From positions 62,001 through 126,000 of the forward strand of contig CAJFEE010000005.1 of NCBI GenBank assembly GCA_904373265.1: DNA of 64,000 nucleotides. Reading direction: 5' to 3'. Shown here piece after piece: positions 45,890 to 55,647 of this stretch. A model generated the notes under the pieces. The model saw only the letters and a program-made list of their open reading frames with translations, did not search any database and had not been told where the DNA came from. A program made the translations under genes and the position numbers. Each line of letters begins with the position of its first letter. Within the stretch, counting starts at the first letter, position 1. Source of the stretch: Candidatus Harrysmithiimonas galli (GTDB lineage Bacteria; Bacillota; Bacilli; CAJFEE01).

Positions 45890-46741
45890 TCAATCGTTGA
45901 ACAATTTAATCTTTGAGAAAATATTATACAATTTGTATTCGTCAAATGGAAGGTATTCTGCTATTGTAAACCCTACAACATCTGTATGATTGGTTATAAA
46001 ACTTAATACATCAGAAAGTTTCTCCATTGTCATTTTCCCACTTCCACTGCCATCTCCGACCAGATCCTTATTTGCAAAATATGTAGAGTGAAATAAGGTT
46101 GCATCCAGTACATCAATATCAAGATGAATCAATATGTGTTCGAACCGGTCCATGAAATTTTTAATATCCCTATCAGAAACAAATTCTTCTACTTGCACTT
46201 TATAATCTATATTCATATCAGTTAAAAATTTTTCTTGATAATCATGCAGCTCTTGTAAGCCGACGTACATAATTTCGCTTGCTTTAAATTTCTCATTCTT
46301 CATAAGGTCAGAAAGAGAACTGTCTCCATATCCCATAAGTGAACCCAAAACCATCGCATGGGCATTGGGATAATTATCTTTCACAGTTGAAACATCAGGA
46401 TGGGCATCAATCCAAATCATTCCCAAATTTTCATAAACACCATGTAAATAATCGAACGGAGCCTGTGAAACCATACAATTACCGCCAATCGTTATGATTT
46501 TGTCAGGCTTCTCTTTTTCAATCACTTCCATAGCATGCTTAATCCCTGCAATCACTTCATTTTTTGCATAAATTCCATCTATCACATCATGTTTCTGTCC
46601 GTCTGGTGGTGGAATTTCTACCTTTATTAAAGGTTGATTTTTATTTTCTGGAAGAATATGCGCAAGTAAATTTGCTCCAAAATAATATGTTTCTAATCCA
46701 CCACTTAAATAATCTGGATACAATAATCTTATAGTTTTCAT
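45890..46741 (-). CDS. Arginase/agmatinase/formiminoglutamase family protein
   Basis: 283 aa, ATG after GGAGATAAG. Ureohydrolase fold motifs are present: WIDAHPD and HLDIDVLDA hold four of the metal ligands, and FTIAEYLPFDE the late Glu. The first motif reads GGNCMVSQAP where arginases have GGDHS, so the His ligand of the first manganese is absent or replaced by Cys. The activity may therefore differ from arginase or be lost. No arginine-pathway gene adjoins; it is monocistronic. Confidence 0.85.
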   Translation of the reverse strand: MKTIRLLYPDYLSGGLETYYFGANLLAHILPENKNQPLIKVEIPPPDGQKHDVIDGIYAKNEVIAGIKHAMEVIEKEKPDKIITIGGNCMVSQAPFDYLHGVYENLGMIWIDAHPDVSTVKDNYPNAHAMVLGSLMGYGDSSLSDLMKNEKFKASEIMYVGLQELHDYQEKFLTDMNIDYKVQVEEFVSDRDIKNFMDRFEHILIHLDIDVLDATLFHSTYFANKDLVGDGSGSGKMTMEKLSDVLSFITNHTDVVGFTIAEYLPFDEYKLYNIFSKIKLFND

Positions 46742-47092
46742 CTTATCTCCTCACATTTTAATTCCAATTTCATCGTATAACTATCCTTATTTTATCATAC
46801 TTCAATCAAAAATCTATATCTCCCATGATCTATGATGTAAGCAGTTTCAACCGCTTATGCCATTTTCTTTCACTTTTTACTCCTTTATTGCTCTATTTTA
46901 AAAGTCAATTATGATATTTTGCGATAAGCAATGGCACTTTTAAGTATACAAATAACCCTTGATATCTCCAATATTTATAGGATTTTCTACCATTCTCTCC
47001 CCAACTTCCGATTTGTCGTTACCATTTTCGTTTCTTCCATACAGAACAGGCGATTTTTCATTTTCAACAAACAAAATCTCAATACCAACCTT
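46742..47092. other. Intergenic region
   Basis: About 350 bases between the ABC exporter operon end and the arginase-family gene. No gene and no strong terminator hairpin seen. Confidence 0.4.
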
Positions 47093-48901
47093 TTAAATCG
47101 TCATTCCAGCATACTGTGTCATATAAAGCTGATAATACTTTCCCTTCTGTGCAAGCAATGCTTCATGATTGCCGCTCTCAACAATTTTTCCCTGATCCAT
47201 CACAACAATCATATCTGCATCCCGAATGGTAGATAAGCGATGTGCAATCACAATGCTGGTACGGTTTTTCATCACAAGCTGCATCGCATTCTGAATCATC
47301 TTTTCTGTTCGGGTATCTACATTGGAAGTTGCTTCGTCCAAAATCAAAATTTTCGGATCGGCAACAAAAGCTCGAGCAATCGCAAGAAGCTGACGTTGCC
47401 CTTGACTTATATTCTTTCCAGATCCAATGAGCACTGTATCATATCCTTTGGGAAACATTTCGATCAGTTCCTTACAATGGCTCATTATTACAGCTTCATC
47501 CAACTGTACCCGCGTTGCATTTTCGTTAGCATATTTTAAGTTATTTTCTATTGTATCGGAAAACAGCATTGTATCTTGTAAAACAATTGCTATATTCCGG
47601 CGTAAACTTTCTCTTGAAATCTTATGTAAATTTTGACCGTTGATAAAAATTTCTCCAGCGTCTATATCATAAAAACGTAGCAGTAAATTTACAATCGTTG
47701 TTTTTCCACTCCCAGTTGCACCAACAAGTGCAACTTTTTTCCCAGGAGGAACCGACAAAGTAAAATCAGAAATAACAGGACAACCTGAATGGTATGCAAA
47801 CTGCACATTTTTAAAAGTAATTTCTGCGTTCTCATTATCAGCAAATGGCTCACCAAAATGATCTTCATTTTTTTCATCTAAAACTGCGAAAACACGCTCT
47901 GCACCAGAAATTGCAATTTGAAGTTGACCATAAATTTGTGCAAGCTCATTGATTGGACGACTAAACTGCTTGGCATACACAATAAAGGCTGAAATGACAC
48001 CAACTGAAATCAAACCAGAAACAGCAAAATATCCACCAAAAACAGCGATTATAATAAACCCTATATTCCCAATAAAATTCATAATTGGTCCCATAACCCC
48101 ACTGAATATATCTGTACGAATACCTGCCTTGGTCAGTGCATCAGAGGTCTTATAGAAATTCTCTACATATGTGTCTTGTTGATTGTATGCCACAACTGTT
48201 CGATACCCAGAAATGGTTTCCTTTACAATACCGTTTGTTTCTCCTAAGAACATTTGCCGTCTGCGTGAAAATTTACGCACATTTTTTGCCAAAAATTTTG
48301 TTGCAAAAAAAGTAAAAATCACGCTGATACAACTGAGCAATGCCAACTGCCAGCAATACCCTATCATAATCGAAACTGTACCAATAACCGTCAATACACC
48401 AGAAAAAAAAGATGGCAAAGACTGCGAAACAGTTGCAGAAATATTTTCAATATCATTGGTCATTCGACTCATCACATCACCATGTGAATGTGTATCCAAA
48501 TAACGAATCGGTAAATGGAGTACTTTTTCAAACAACTCTTCTCGCATGCGTTTCACAATACGTTGACTGAGTTTGGCACTGAATAAGCCCTGTAAAAGCT
48601 GGCATCCACTATAAAATAAATACATCATCAGCATCCAAAAAAGCACCCAAAAAAATTTCCCTTCCACAGTTCCAGCAATGATATCAATGGCTTTACTTTG
48701 TAAAATCGGTGCATAAACACCGCAAAATGTGCCAAAAACAACAATTGCAAATATACCACCAACCATTCGCTTCTCATGGACAAAATAAATAGAAATTCGT
48801 TTTAAGGTGACGCCAATATTCTTGGCATATTCAATCTCCACAAATCGTTCATGCCGATTAAAACCTGGAATATTTCTATTTTCTAACTTCTGATTATGCA
48901 A
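47093..48901 (-). CDS. Heterodimeric ABC exporter subunit with intact ATPase site
   Basis: About 602 aa if read from a TTG at 48901, 8 bases after AGGTGG; the frame opens at 48943, within the partner gene. Six membrane helices precede the ATPase domain: GATGSGKTT (Walker A), ISQGQRQLLAIARAF (signature), ILILDEATSNVD (Walker B with Glu) and VIAHRLST (switch His). It pairs with the gene upstream as an MsbA/LmrA-type export pump, probably for drugs or lipids. Confidence 0.93.
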   Translation of the reverse strand: MHNQKLENRNIPGFNRHERFVEIEYAKNIGVTLKRISIYFVHEKRMVGGIFAIVVFGTFCGVYAPILQSKAIDIIAGTVEGKFFWVLFWMLMMYLFYSGCQLLQGLFSAKLSQRIVKRMREELFEKVLHLPIRYLDTHSHGDVMSRMTNDIENISATVSQSLPSFFSGVLTVIGTVSIMIGYCWQLALLSCISVIFTFFATKFLAKNVRKFSRRRQMFLGETNGIVKETISGYRTVVAYNQQDTYVENFYKTSDALTKAGIRTDIFSGVMGPIMNFIGNIGFIIIAVFGGYFAVSGLISVGVISAFIVYAKQFSRPINELAQIYGQLQIAISGAERVFAVLDEKNEDHFGEPFADNENAEITFKNVQFAYHSGCPVISDFTLSVPPGKKVALVGATGSGKTTIVNLLLRFYDIDAGEIFINGQNLHKISRESLRRNIAIVLQDTMLFSDTIENNLKYANENATRVQLDEAVIMSHCKELIEMFPKGYDTVLIGSGKNISQGQRQLLAIARAFVADPKILILDEATSNVDTRTEKMIQNAMQLVMKNRTSIVIAHRLSTIRDADMIVVMDQGKIVESGNHEALLAQKGKYYQLYMTQYAGMTI

Positions 48902-50696
48902 TGCTTTCACCACCTTCACCCATCTGTGAATCATAAATATCACGATAGATTTTGCTGGATTTCATTAAATCTGCATGCGTACCACAAGCAGAAATGCTGC
49001 CATTTTCCAAAACAACGATCCGATCTGCTTTTTGGACAGAGGCAATTCGCTGAGCAATGATAATTTTTGTACGATATGGGGTGATTTTTTGTAAAGCCGT
49101 GTACAAATCATCCTCTGTTTTCAAATCAAGTGCACTGGTCGCATCATCAAAAATTAGGATTTCTGCAGATTTCAAGATCGCTCTGGCAATCGCAATCCGC
49201 TGTTTTTGTCCACCAGATAAACTCACACCTTGCTCAGCTACATATGTATCATAGGCATCAGGCATCAGAGTAATAAAATCATCTGCTTGGGCAATTTGTG
49301 CCGCCTGACAAATTGCCTTGTCATCCGCTTCCCGATTTCCCCATGCGATATTTTCTCGAATTGAAGCATGAAACAATTCACTTTTTTGCAAAACTACGGA
49401 AATTTTATCTCGTAATATTTTTTTCTGATAGGCTCGTACATCGGTACCATCCACCAAAACCGCACCACTTGTAACATCATAAAAACGCAAAATCAAATTG
49501 ATTAGCGAAGTTTTTCCACTTCCAGTTGCACCCATAATAGCAAGGGTTTCACCAGGATAAATAGTGAGATGAATATGCTTTAGCGCAAGCCGGTTGCTAC
49601 CAGGATAAGCAAACGACACATTTCGAAACTCAATTTTCCCATGCTGTGGTAAAATATCTTGTATAGGTAAATCTTTATTACTTTCTAAGTATTTATTTTT
49701 TTCATGATTGAATGGTATATGTTTAAAGTTACCATCCTTCAATTCTGGTACACTTTTCAATATCTCTTTTACACGCTTCCAAGATGCAAAACCTCTGGAA
49801 ATATTTTGAAACAACATCACAAGCATTAAAACACCGTTTAAAAGCAGTGTTGCATATGTAATTGCCGCCATAATACGACCAGGAGAAGCAAAACCGTTAT
49901 CAATTTCAAAAGAACCAACCAACAAAATAAACACAACAATGATATACATAAAAGCATTTACAATTGGATTCATAAAAGCAAAAATGATTAAAATTTGAAG
50001 CTGTGTTTTTATCAATTCATCATTTGCTTTGCCGAATCTGACTTTCTCATAAACTTCTCGGACACAGGCTTTAATCGTACGAATACCGGATATATCTTCC
50101 TGCATAATATTATTAATTTGATCCAACCGATTTTGTAATTGTAAAAACAAAGGATTTGCCTTATAAAGACAAATCAATATGCAGCCAAGAATCAGGGGAA
50201 AGATACATAATACAATCCAACCAAAGCTTTCATTCACTTGAAACATAAAATAAATGCTGCCAAACATTAACATTGTTGTGCGAATCATACTACGAATAAA
50301 TAGAGATACAAAATTTTGTACTTGTGTAATATCATTTGTTACTCTTGTAATCAATGTACCTGTTCCAAACTTATCTATTTGCGAGAAAGAAAATGTCATA
50401 ATATTACAAAAACAATCTTTTCGAATATCATTACCAACATTTTGTCCTGTCATATGAACAAACACATTGTTTAATGCGCCAAAAAATGCCCCTAATGTTA
50501 CAAGTCCAAACATTATAAGTCCCAATCTCCATATGTACTGTAAATCAGTTACACCATGATTATGGGTACCTAACACACCTTCATCAATAATTTTGCTCAT
50601 CAATGCTGGCTGAAGCAAATCCATACAAACTTCTCCAACCATAAAAAGCACAGCCAAAATCGCAAAGAAAAGATACTTTTTAACATACTTCCACAC
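48894..50696 (-). CDS. Heterodimeric ABC exporter subunit with degenerate ATPase site
   Basis: 600 aa: six membrane helices, then the ATPase domain with GATGSGKTS and [16 protein letters not shown]. Walker B reads ILIFDDATSALD, with Asp in place of the catalytic Glu, and the switch reads IIAQRIAS, with Gln in place of His. This is the degenerate half of heterodimeric exporters such as TM287/288 or BmrC/BmrD. It starts just after the MarR gene, so it is probably controlled by it. Confidence 0.93.
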   Translation of the reverse strand: MWKYVKKYLFFAILAVLFMVGEVCMDLLQPALMSKIIDEGVLGTHNHGVTDLQYIWRLGLIMFGLVTLGAFFGALNNVFVHMTGQNVGNDIRKDCFCNIMTFSFSQIDKFGTGTLITRVTNDITQVQNFVSLFIRSMIRTTMLMFGSIYFMFQVNESFGWIVLCIFPLILGCILICLYKANPLFLQLQNRLDQINNIMQEDISGIRTIKACVREVYEKVRFGKANDELIKTQLQILIIFAFMNPIVNAFMYIIVVFILLVGSFEIDNGFASPGRIMAAITYATLLLNGVLMLVMLFQNISRGFASWKRVKEILKSVPELKDGNFKHIPFNHEKNKYLESNKDLPIQDILPQHGKIEFRNVSFAYPGSNRLALKHIHLTIYPGETLAIMGATGSGKTSLINLILRFYDVTSGAVLVDGTDVRAYQKKILRDKISVVLQKSELFHASIRENIAWGNREADDKAICQAAQIAQADDFITLMPDAYDTYVAEQGVSLSGGQKQRIAIARAILKSAEILIFDDATSALDLKTEDDLYTALQKITPYRTKIIIAQRIASVQKADRIVVLENGSISACGTHADLMKSSKIYRDIYDSQMGEGGESIA

Positions 50697-50697
50697 T

Positions 50698-51162
50698 TTA
50701 TTTGCTCCGCTGATGCTTTCGTTTATGATTTTTATGATAACGTTGCGCCCAATTCGACTGAACCTTTTCCAAAAGCGCCAATAGAGTCTCCTGCTCCGTC
50801 TCTGAAAGAACAGAAAACATTTCCTGATGCTGTTGATTATGCTGTTTTTCAGCTTCTATTGCTTGTATCTTTCCACGTTCACTCAACTGAAGAATCGTTG
50901 TTCTGTGATCGGCTGGATTTGAAGTACGGATCAATAAGCCAGCATTTTCCAACTTGCCAATCACTTCACTGGCAGATCCAGATTGTATACCAAGGTGCTC
51001 GGTTAAGTCAGACTGCGTAATCATACCCACTTTATTCAAAATGATCAGGATTCGCTTTTGACTCCCTCTTCCTTCGCTCATATAACGAATGGTATGCCCC
51101 ATATCGCGTAAATTCCAAATTAATTTGTTACTTATATCCATTGAATGATAAGACAGTGGCAT
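50698..51162 (-). CDS. MarR-family transcriptional regulator
   Basis: 154 aa from the ATG at 51162, 7 bases after AGGAGG; the frame is open to 51204 but those codons precede the ribosome binding site. Winged-helix core: MITQSDLTEHLGIQSGSASE then VIGKLENAGLLIRTSNPADH with RRT-like wing (DHRTTILQLS). It probably represses its own operon with the two ABC exporter genes and is released by a ligand that the pump exports. Confidence 0.93.
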   Translation of the reverse strand: MPLSYHSMDISNKLIWNLRDMGHTIRYMSEGRGSQKRILIILNKVGMITQSDLTEHLGIQSGSASEVIGKLENAGLLIRTSNPADHRTTILQLSERGKIQAIEAEKQHNQQHQEMFSVLSETEQETLLALLEKVQSNWAQRYHKNHKRKHQRSK

Positions 51163-51180
51163 TTTTATTCCTCCTAAAAT

Positions 51181-51232
51181 AAAGGTACCTTGACATTTTA
51201 ACACCCTCCTAGGATACTGTCAAGGTACCTTT
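51181..51232 (-). promoter_or_regulatory. marR-ABC operon promoter enclosed by a perfect 15-bp inverted repeat
   Basis: AAAGGTACCTTGACA (51181-51195) and TGTCAAGGTACCTTT (51218-51232) are exact complements. On the minus strand TTGACA (51218-51223), 17 bases, TAAAAT (51195-51200) form a near-consensus promoter whose -35 and -10 boxes lie in or at the edge of the arms. On the plus strand the other arm also gives TTGACA, 17 bases, GATACT. The repeat is a likely MarR operator; as RNA it could also end yclQ transcription. Confidence 0.75.
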
Positions 51233-51270
51233 ACTTCTATTCAAACACAACTAAGCTTTTATATGAATTT

Positions 51271-52290
51271 TTATTGGAGTTCATCCAAAATTTCCTGCAT
51301 TTTGGCCATTTCAATAGTAATTCCATTGCTTCCAAAATACCAGTTATTTCCATCTAAATAAACAATCTTTCCGTTTTTGTAAGCGTTCGTTTTCTTAATA
51401 ATATCATTCTCAATATCTGCTTTTAATACATCCAATTCAGAAGTTGTACGATCTACAATAAACAAGACTTCTGGATTTACAGTCAAGATTGATTCATAGC
51501 TGAAATCAGAACCATGTGAGCTTGATTCAATATTTTCTACAACAGGAACAAATCCGTATACATTATAAACATAATTAAAACGTGATTCACTGTTTGCGCC
51601 GAATCCTGAAATTTTCTTATCATTATACATTGCAACTAACGCATTGCTATATTGACCAGCTTTGGCTTTAACTTCTTCTCTTTTTGCTTCCAGTTCAGCT
51701 TTAAATTGGTTGGCTTCTTCCGTTTTATTAAAGATCTGACCAGCTTTATCTACAGAGGAGATGAAACTATCCCAATAATTCGCACCATCTGTTCCGATGT
51801 AAAGTACATTTGGTGTAATTTTCTTTAATTCTTCATAAAAAGGTGATTGGCGTCCAGAAATAAATACTACATCTGGCTCTAACGCAGCAACCTTTTCAAA
51901 ATCAATAGATTTTAATGTTCCTAAATCAGTAACATCATCAGAACCATATTTTTCAAATAAATATGCGGGTCCAGATGCTTCGCCGCCTCCCTTTGGTATA
52001 CCGACAATTCCAGTTACACCCAATGCATCTAATGTATCTAAAAATCCGTAATCCAAAACAACAATACGTTCTGGCATTTTTTCAAATGTAACATCAGCAA
52101 ATGTAATGGTTCCTGCTTCTTCACTTTCAGTTGATCCAATTGTTGGTGAGACAGTTATCGGATAAGCTGAATTATCTGTTACTTCAGTGCCTGTTTGCTG
52201 TGGTTGTTCTGATGTTTCTTTTGAATCGTTACATGCTGCCAACATAAGCAAAAATACAGCAAATACCGATAAAAGAATCCATTTTTTCAT
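51271..52290 (-). CDS. yclQ: Iron-siderophore ABC transporter substrate-binding lipoprotein
   Basis: 339 aa. Lipobox LAAC (Cys20). Mature domain of the FatB/YclQ family of class III binding proteins: RIVVLDYGFLDTLDALGVTG, EPDVVFISGRQSPFYEEL and a C-terminal NWYFGSNGI. In Bacillus subtilis the YclNOPQ system takes up petrobactin; the gene order here is the same. The ligand is inferred. It is separated from yclP by 145 bases with its own Fur box. Confidence 0.9.
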   Translation of the reverse strand: MKKWILLSVFAVFLLMLAACNDSKETSEQPQQTGTEVTDNSAYPITVSPTIGSTESEEAGTITFADVTFEKMPERIVVLDYGFLDTLDALGVTGIVGIPKGGGEASGPAYLFEKYGSDDVTDLGTLKSIDFEKVAALEPDVVFISGRQSPFYEELKKITPNVLYIGTDGANYWDSFISSVDKAGQIFNKTEEANQFKAELEAKREEVKAKAGQYSNALVAMYNDKKISGFGANSESRFNYVYNVYGFVPVVENIESSSHGSDFSYESILTVNPEVLFIVDRTTSELDVLKADIENDIIKKTNAYKNGKIVYLDGNNWYFGSNGITIEMAKMQEILDELQ

Positions 52291-52320
52291 ATAAATCTTT
52301 CCCCCTTAATTTTTATTAAT

Positions 52321-52341
52321 TGATAATGAGAATCAATATCA
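52321..52341 (-). promoter_or_regulatory. Fur box upstream of yclQ
   Basis: TGATAATGAGAATCA and TGAGAATCAATATCA overlap by six bases, two 7-1-7 Fur half-site pairs in 21 bases. They lie 31 bases before the yclQ start codon. Confidence 0.8.
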
Positions 52342-52435
52342 ATTAGCACAAGCTTATTATTGCATAAGTTTATAAAAATAGCAACATAAAATATTTTTCT
52401 ATTTTCATATAAATATGATATCAGGTAAACTTGAT

Positions 52436-53200
52436 TTAATGGGAATTGAAGTAGATACAAATTCTACAGCCATCTTGTTCCTGAACAGGAATGTGCATAT
52501 CATACACTTCACGAAGTGCATCAGAGTTGATGATTTCATGCGTATCTCCATCCTTAATCAGACGTCCATTCTTTAATGCAACAATGCGATCAGAATATAC
52601 AGAAGCGAAATTAATGTCATGAAGGACAATCACAACCGTTTTCCCAAGCTCATCTACAAGCTTCCGTAAAATCTTCATAATTTGAACAGAATGCTTCATA
52701 TCCAGATTATTGAGTGGTTCATCCAATAAAATATATTCGGTATCCTGTGCAATCACCATCGCAATAAATGCACGCTGCTTCTGCCCACCTGAAAGCTCAT
52801 CGAGAAATTTATCCTCCATTTCTTTTAAATCCATATATTCGATCGCCTGATCCACAAATTTTTTATCTTCTTCAGTCAAACTTCCCTTTGAATAAGGATA
52901 GCGACCAAATGAAACAAGCTCACGAACGGTTAAACGGACATTTAAGTGATTGGATTGTCTTAAAATGGATACACGCTTTGCAAAAACATTAGATTTAATG
53001 CCTTTTACATCATTTTTATCCAACAAAATTTCTCCCGTATCAGCATCCAATAAACGACTAACCATCGAGAGCAATGTGGATTTTCCTGCACCATTGGGTC
53101 CGATAAAAGATGTAATTTTCTTTGGATGAATTGTCACTGTCACATCATTCATCACTTTTTTCTTCCCAAAATTTTTGGTTAACTTTTTAATTTCAATCAT
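52436..53200 (-). CDS. yclP: Iron-siderophore ABC transporter ATP-binding protein
   Basis: 254 aa. GPNGAGKST (Walker A), [17 protein letters not shown] (signature), YILLDEPLNNLDMKH (Walker B) and VLHDINFAS (switch). FepC/YclP type, it drives the YclN-YclO permease. It overlaps yclO by four bases. Confidence 0.95.
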   Translation of the reverse strand: MIEIKKLTKNFGKKKVMNDVTVTIHPKKITSFIGPNGAGKSTLLSMVSRLLDADTGEILLDKNDVKGIKSNVFAKRVSILRQSNHLNVRLTVRELVSFGRYPYSKGSLTEEDKKFVDQAIEYMDLKEMEDKFLDELSGGQKQRAFIAMVIAQDTEYILLDEPLNNLDMKHSVQIMKILRKLVDELGKTVVIVLHDINFASVYSDRIVALKNGRLIKDGDTHEIINSDALREVYDMHIPVQEQDGCRICIYFNSH

Positions 53201-54153
53201 TTTGTCGCCCTACTTTCTTTTAAAATCAAATAAATAAAATACATACCGCCAATCAAATTGATTAAAACACTTATCGTTGTTTGTAATGCAAATACATGTT
53301 GGACCAAAAATTGTCCACCAACTAAGGCAATAATACTGAACAGTGCAGCACCCGTAATCAATATAGAATGCCGATACGTCTGAAAAAATTGATACGACAG
53401 GTTTGCCACAATCAACCCCAAAAAGGTAATCGGCCCTACCAATGCCGTTGAAGTTGCTAACAAAATAGAAGACAAAATCAACACATTTAAAACACGCTGA
53501 TCATAATTCACACCTAAATTGATGGCATTTGCTCTGCCTAAAGACATAACATCCAAATCTTTAAGAATAATAGAGCCATAAATAAAGGCAGCAATCAATA
53601 TCCCAGCAGAAAGATAAAGAAGCTCACTTTTCACATTGGTAAAGCTCGCAAACAAACGAACCTGCAAACTTTCATATTCCACAGGATCAATAATGACCTG
53701 TAAAAAATCCACCATACTCCCCAATAAGGTGCCTAAAATCATTCCTGCCAGCAGCAATAAAAAAATCGGATGCTTATCTGCTCGAAACAAAAAGCGAAAA
53801 AGAAGTAACGCAAATAAAATCATAAAAAGTAAAGAAATTCCAAAATTCAAGTATCGATTAACGACCAAAATAGACGCAGACCCAGCAAAAAAATAAATAA
53901 CCGTCTGAACCACCTCATACATGGAGTCCACACCAATCATTGATGGAGTTAAAATTCGGTTATGTGTAACTGTTTGAAACATCACTGTCGCATACGCAAT
54001 GGCAACACCTGTAATCACAATCGCTCCGATGTGTACCAATCTACGAGGAAAAGCATAGCTGAAGCTGCCTTGAATATTATAAAATGCATATAGAAGAATA
54101 CAACCCAGAGCAATTATGCCTAAAAAAATTAATTTTTTCCTATGATTTTGCAT
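53197..54153 (-). CDS. yclO: Iron-siderophore ABC transporter permease
   Basis: 318 aa, about nine membrane helices of the FecCD family. Typical segments are ILTPSMIGVDSMYEVVQT and LVGPITFLGLIVANL. It forms the heterodimeric channel with YclN. It overlaps yclN by 14 bases and yclP by four. Confidence 0.93.
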   Translation of the reverse strand: MQNHRKKLIFLGIIALGCILLYAFYNIQGSFSYAFPRRLVHIGAIVITGVAIAYATVMFQTVTHNRILTPSMIGVDSMYEVVQTVIYFFAGSASILVVNRYLNFGISLLFMILFALLLFRFLFRADKHPIFLLLLAGMILGTLLGSMVDFLQVIIDPVEYESLQVRLFASFTNVKSELLYLSAGILIAAFIYGSIILKDLDVMSLGRANAINLGVNYDQRVLNVLILSSILLATSTALVGPITFLGLIVANLSYQFFQTYRHSILITGAALFSIIALVGGQFLVQHVFALQTTISVLINLIGGMYFIYLILKESRATK

Positions 54154-55096
54154 ATGCTTTCCCCCTAAACAACATGATTAAGAAGATTGCACTGCCAATT
54201 ACAGCTACAATGGTATTAACTGGTATCTCATACGGATGTATCAGCAACCGACTGAGAATATCACAGCATAAAAGAAATACAACCCCCAAAGCAATGGTAT
54301 GCGGTATAGTTTTTCTTAAATGATCGCCTAAATACAATGAAACAATATTTGGAACAATTAATCCCAAAAATGGAATTACGCCTACAGTTAAAACAACGGT
54401 TGTAGTAATAACCGCAACAATAATTAAACCAATATTCAAAACAAAATGATAGCTAAGCCCCAAATTTTTTGCGAAATCCTCACCCATACCTGCTACTGTA
54501 AACTTATTTGCATACAAATATGCCAAAATGATGGCCGGAAGTGCTACATACAATAGTTCATATCTTCCAGATATAATCAAAGTAAATCGACCCATAAAAA
54601 AGTCTGAAACATTTTGTAAAACATTCGATTCATAGCCTAAAAAAGTCGTCATTGCAGATAAAATATTTCCATACATAATTCCAATAAGCGGAACAAAAAT
54701 TGCATCCTTAAATTTGATTTGCTTCAAAAGCTGCATAAACAGCATAGAGCCAATTAAAGCAAAGGAAAAGGCAAAAATAATTTGCTCCATATATGTAACA
54801 TTTGTAAAAAACAGCATGGAAATAACAATGCCAAGCTTTGCCGCATCCAAAGTCCCTGCCGTTGTTGGTGATACAAACTTATTGCGGCTTAGACTTTGCA
54901 TAATTAAACCAGCAATACTCATTCCTGCACCTGCTAAAATAATTGCCAGTAATCTTGGTACCCGACTAATTAAGAAAATCTGCCATTTATCCGAATCCCA
55001 ATTGAATAGATCTGTCGGCTTAATGTCAACTGCACCAACAAATAAAGAAATACAGGATAAAATCATTGCGGCTATGAGTAACATCCATAGTCTCAT
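54140..55096 (-). CDS. yclN: Iron-siderophore ABC transporter permease
   Basis: 318 aa from the ATG at 55096, five bases after GGAGG; the ATG at 55108 overlaps that ribosome binding site. FecCD-family helices with RVPRLLAIILAGAGMSIAGL followed by IMQSLSRNKFVSP, and VIPFLGLIVPNIVSLYLG near the end. First gene of the yclNOPQ unit, behind a Fur box. Confidence 0.93.
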   Translation of the reverse strand: MRLWMLLIAAMILSCISLFVGAVDIKPTDLFNWDSDKWQIFLISRVPRLLAIILAGAGMSIAGLIMQSLSRNKFVSPTTAGTLDAAKLGIVISMLFFTNVTYMEQIIFAFSFALIGSMLFMQLLKQIKFKDAIFVPLIGIMYGNILSAMTTFLGYESNVLQNVSDFFMGRFTLIISGRYELLYVALPAIILAYLYANKFTVAGMGEDFAKNLGLSYHFVLNIGLIIVAVITTTVVLTVGVIPFLGLIVPNIVSLYLGDHLRKTIPHTIALGVVFLLCCDILSRLLIHPYEIPVNTIVAVIGSAIFLIMLFRGKAYAKS

Positions 55097-55277
55097 TGCT
55101 TCCTCCATACATGATTTATTTTTATAATGTACTCATCTTCTCATAAATATCTCTTTTTAAATCATTTCAATTTGATTCAAAATAACTGAACTGCAATTTA
55201 TAGCAAAAGAAAAACAAACTCTAGTTTCAAAGATTTCTCTCTTACATCGAAAATAACTTAGTCACAGGTAACGAGAA

Positions 55278-55292
55278 TGAGAATTATTATCA
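55278..55292 (-). promoter_or_regulatory. Fur box upstream of yclN
   Basis: TGAGAAT-T-ATTATCA matches the 7-1-7 Fur core TGATAAT-N-ATTATCA at 13 of 14 positions, about 180 bases upstream of yclN. The remainder of the 55.1-55.65 kb gap shows no gene. Confidence 0.8.
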
Positions 55293-55540
55293 ATAAGTAC
55301 AAACCTAATTATAAACTAATCGATCAAAAAATAGCAAGTATGAATTAAACAGAAAGGTTAAATTCTAAGGAAAAAGCAACAAGAAGAAAAATATTTATCA
55401 TCGATCAACCCATACATATTTAACATAAGATAATCATTTTAATTTTTATATAATTGATTCTAAAATCTATTTATCTATATATAATTATAATTTTTTCATT
55501 CACAAAAAATTCCGTCTCAATATTTTCTTTTGCCAAAAAT

Positions 55541-55591
55541 AAAAATACATAAATTCCTTTGTTCTATCACTCAGAAAATTTATGTATTTTT
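55541..55591 (-). terminator. Terminator after fhs
   Basis: AAAAATACATAAATT (55541-55555) is complementary to AATTTATGTATTTTT (55577-55591) across a 21-base loop. On the minus strand the stem is followed by ATTTTTGG. Confidence 0.7.
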
Positions 55592-55647
55592 TATAATTTT
55601 AAATATCATTTAAGAAAAATATTTTAAAATAAAATATGCAAAATCAT

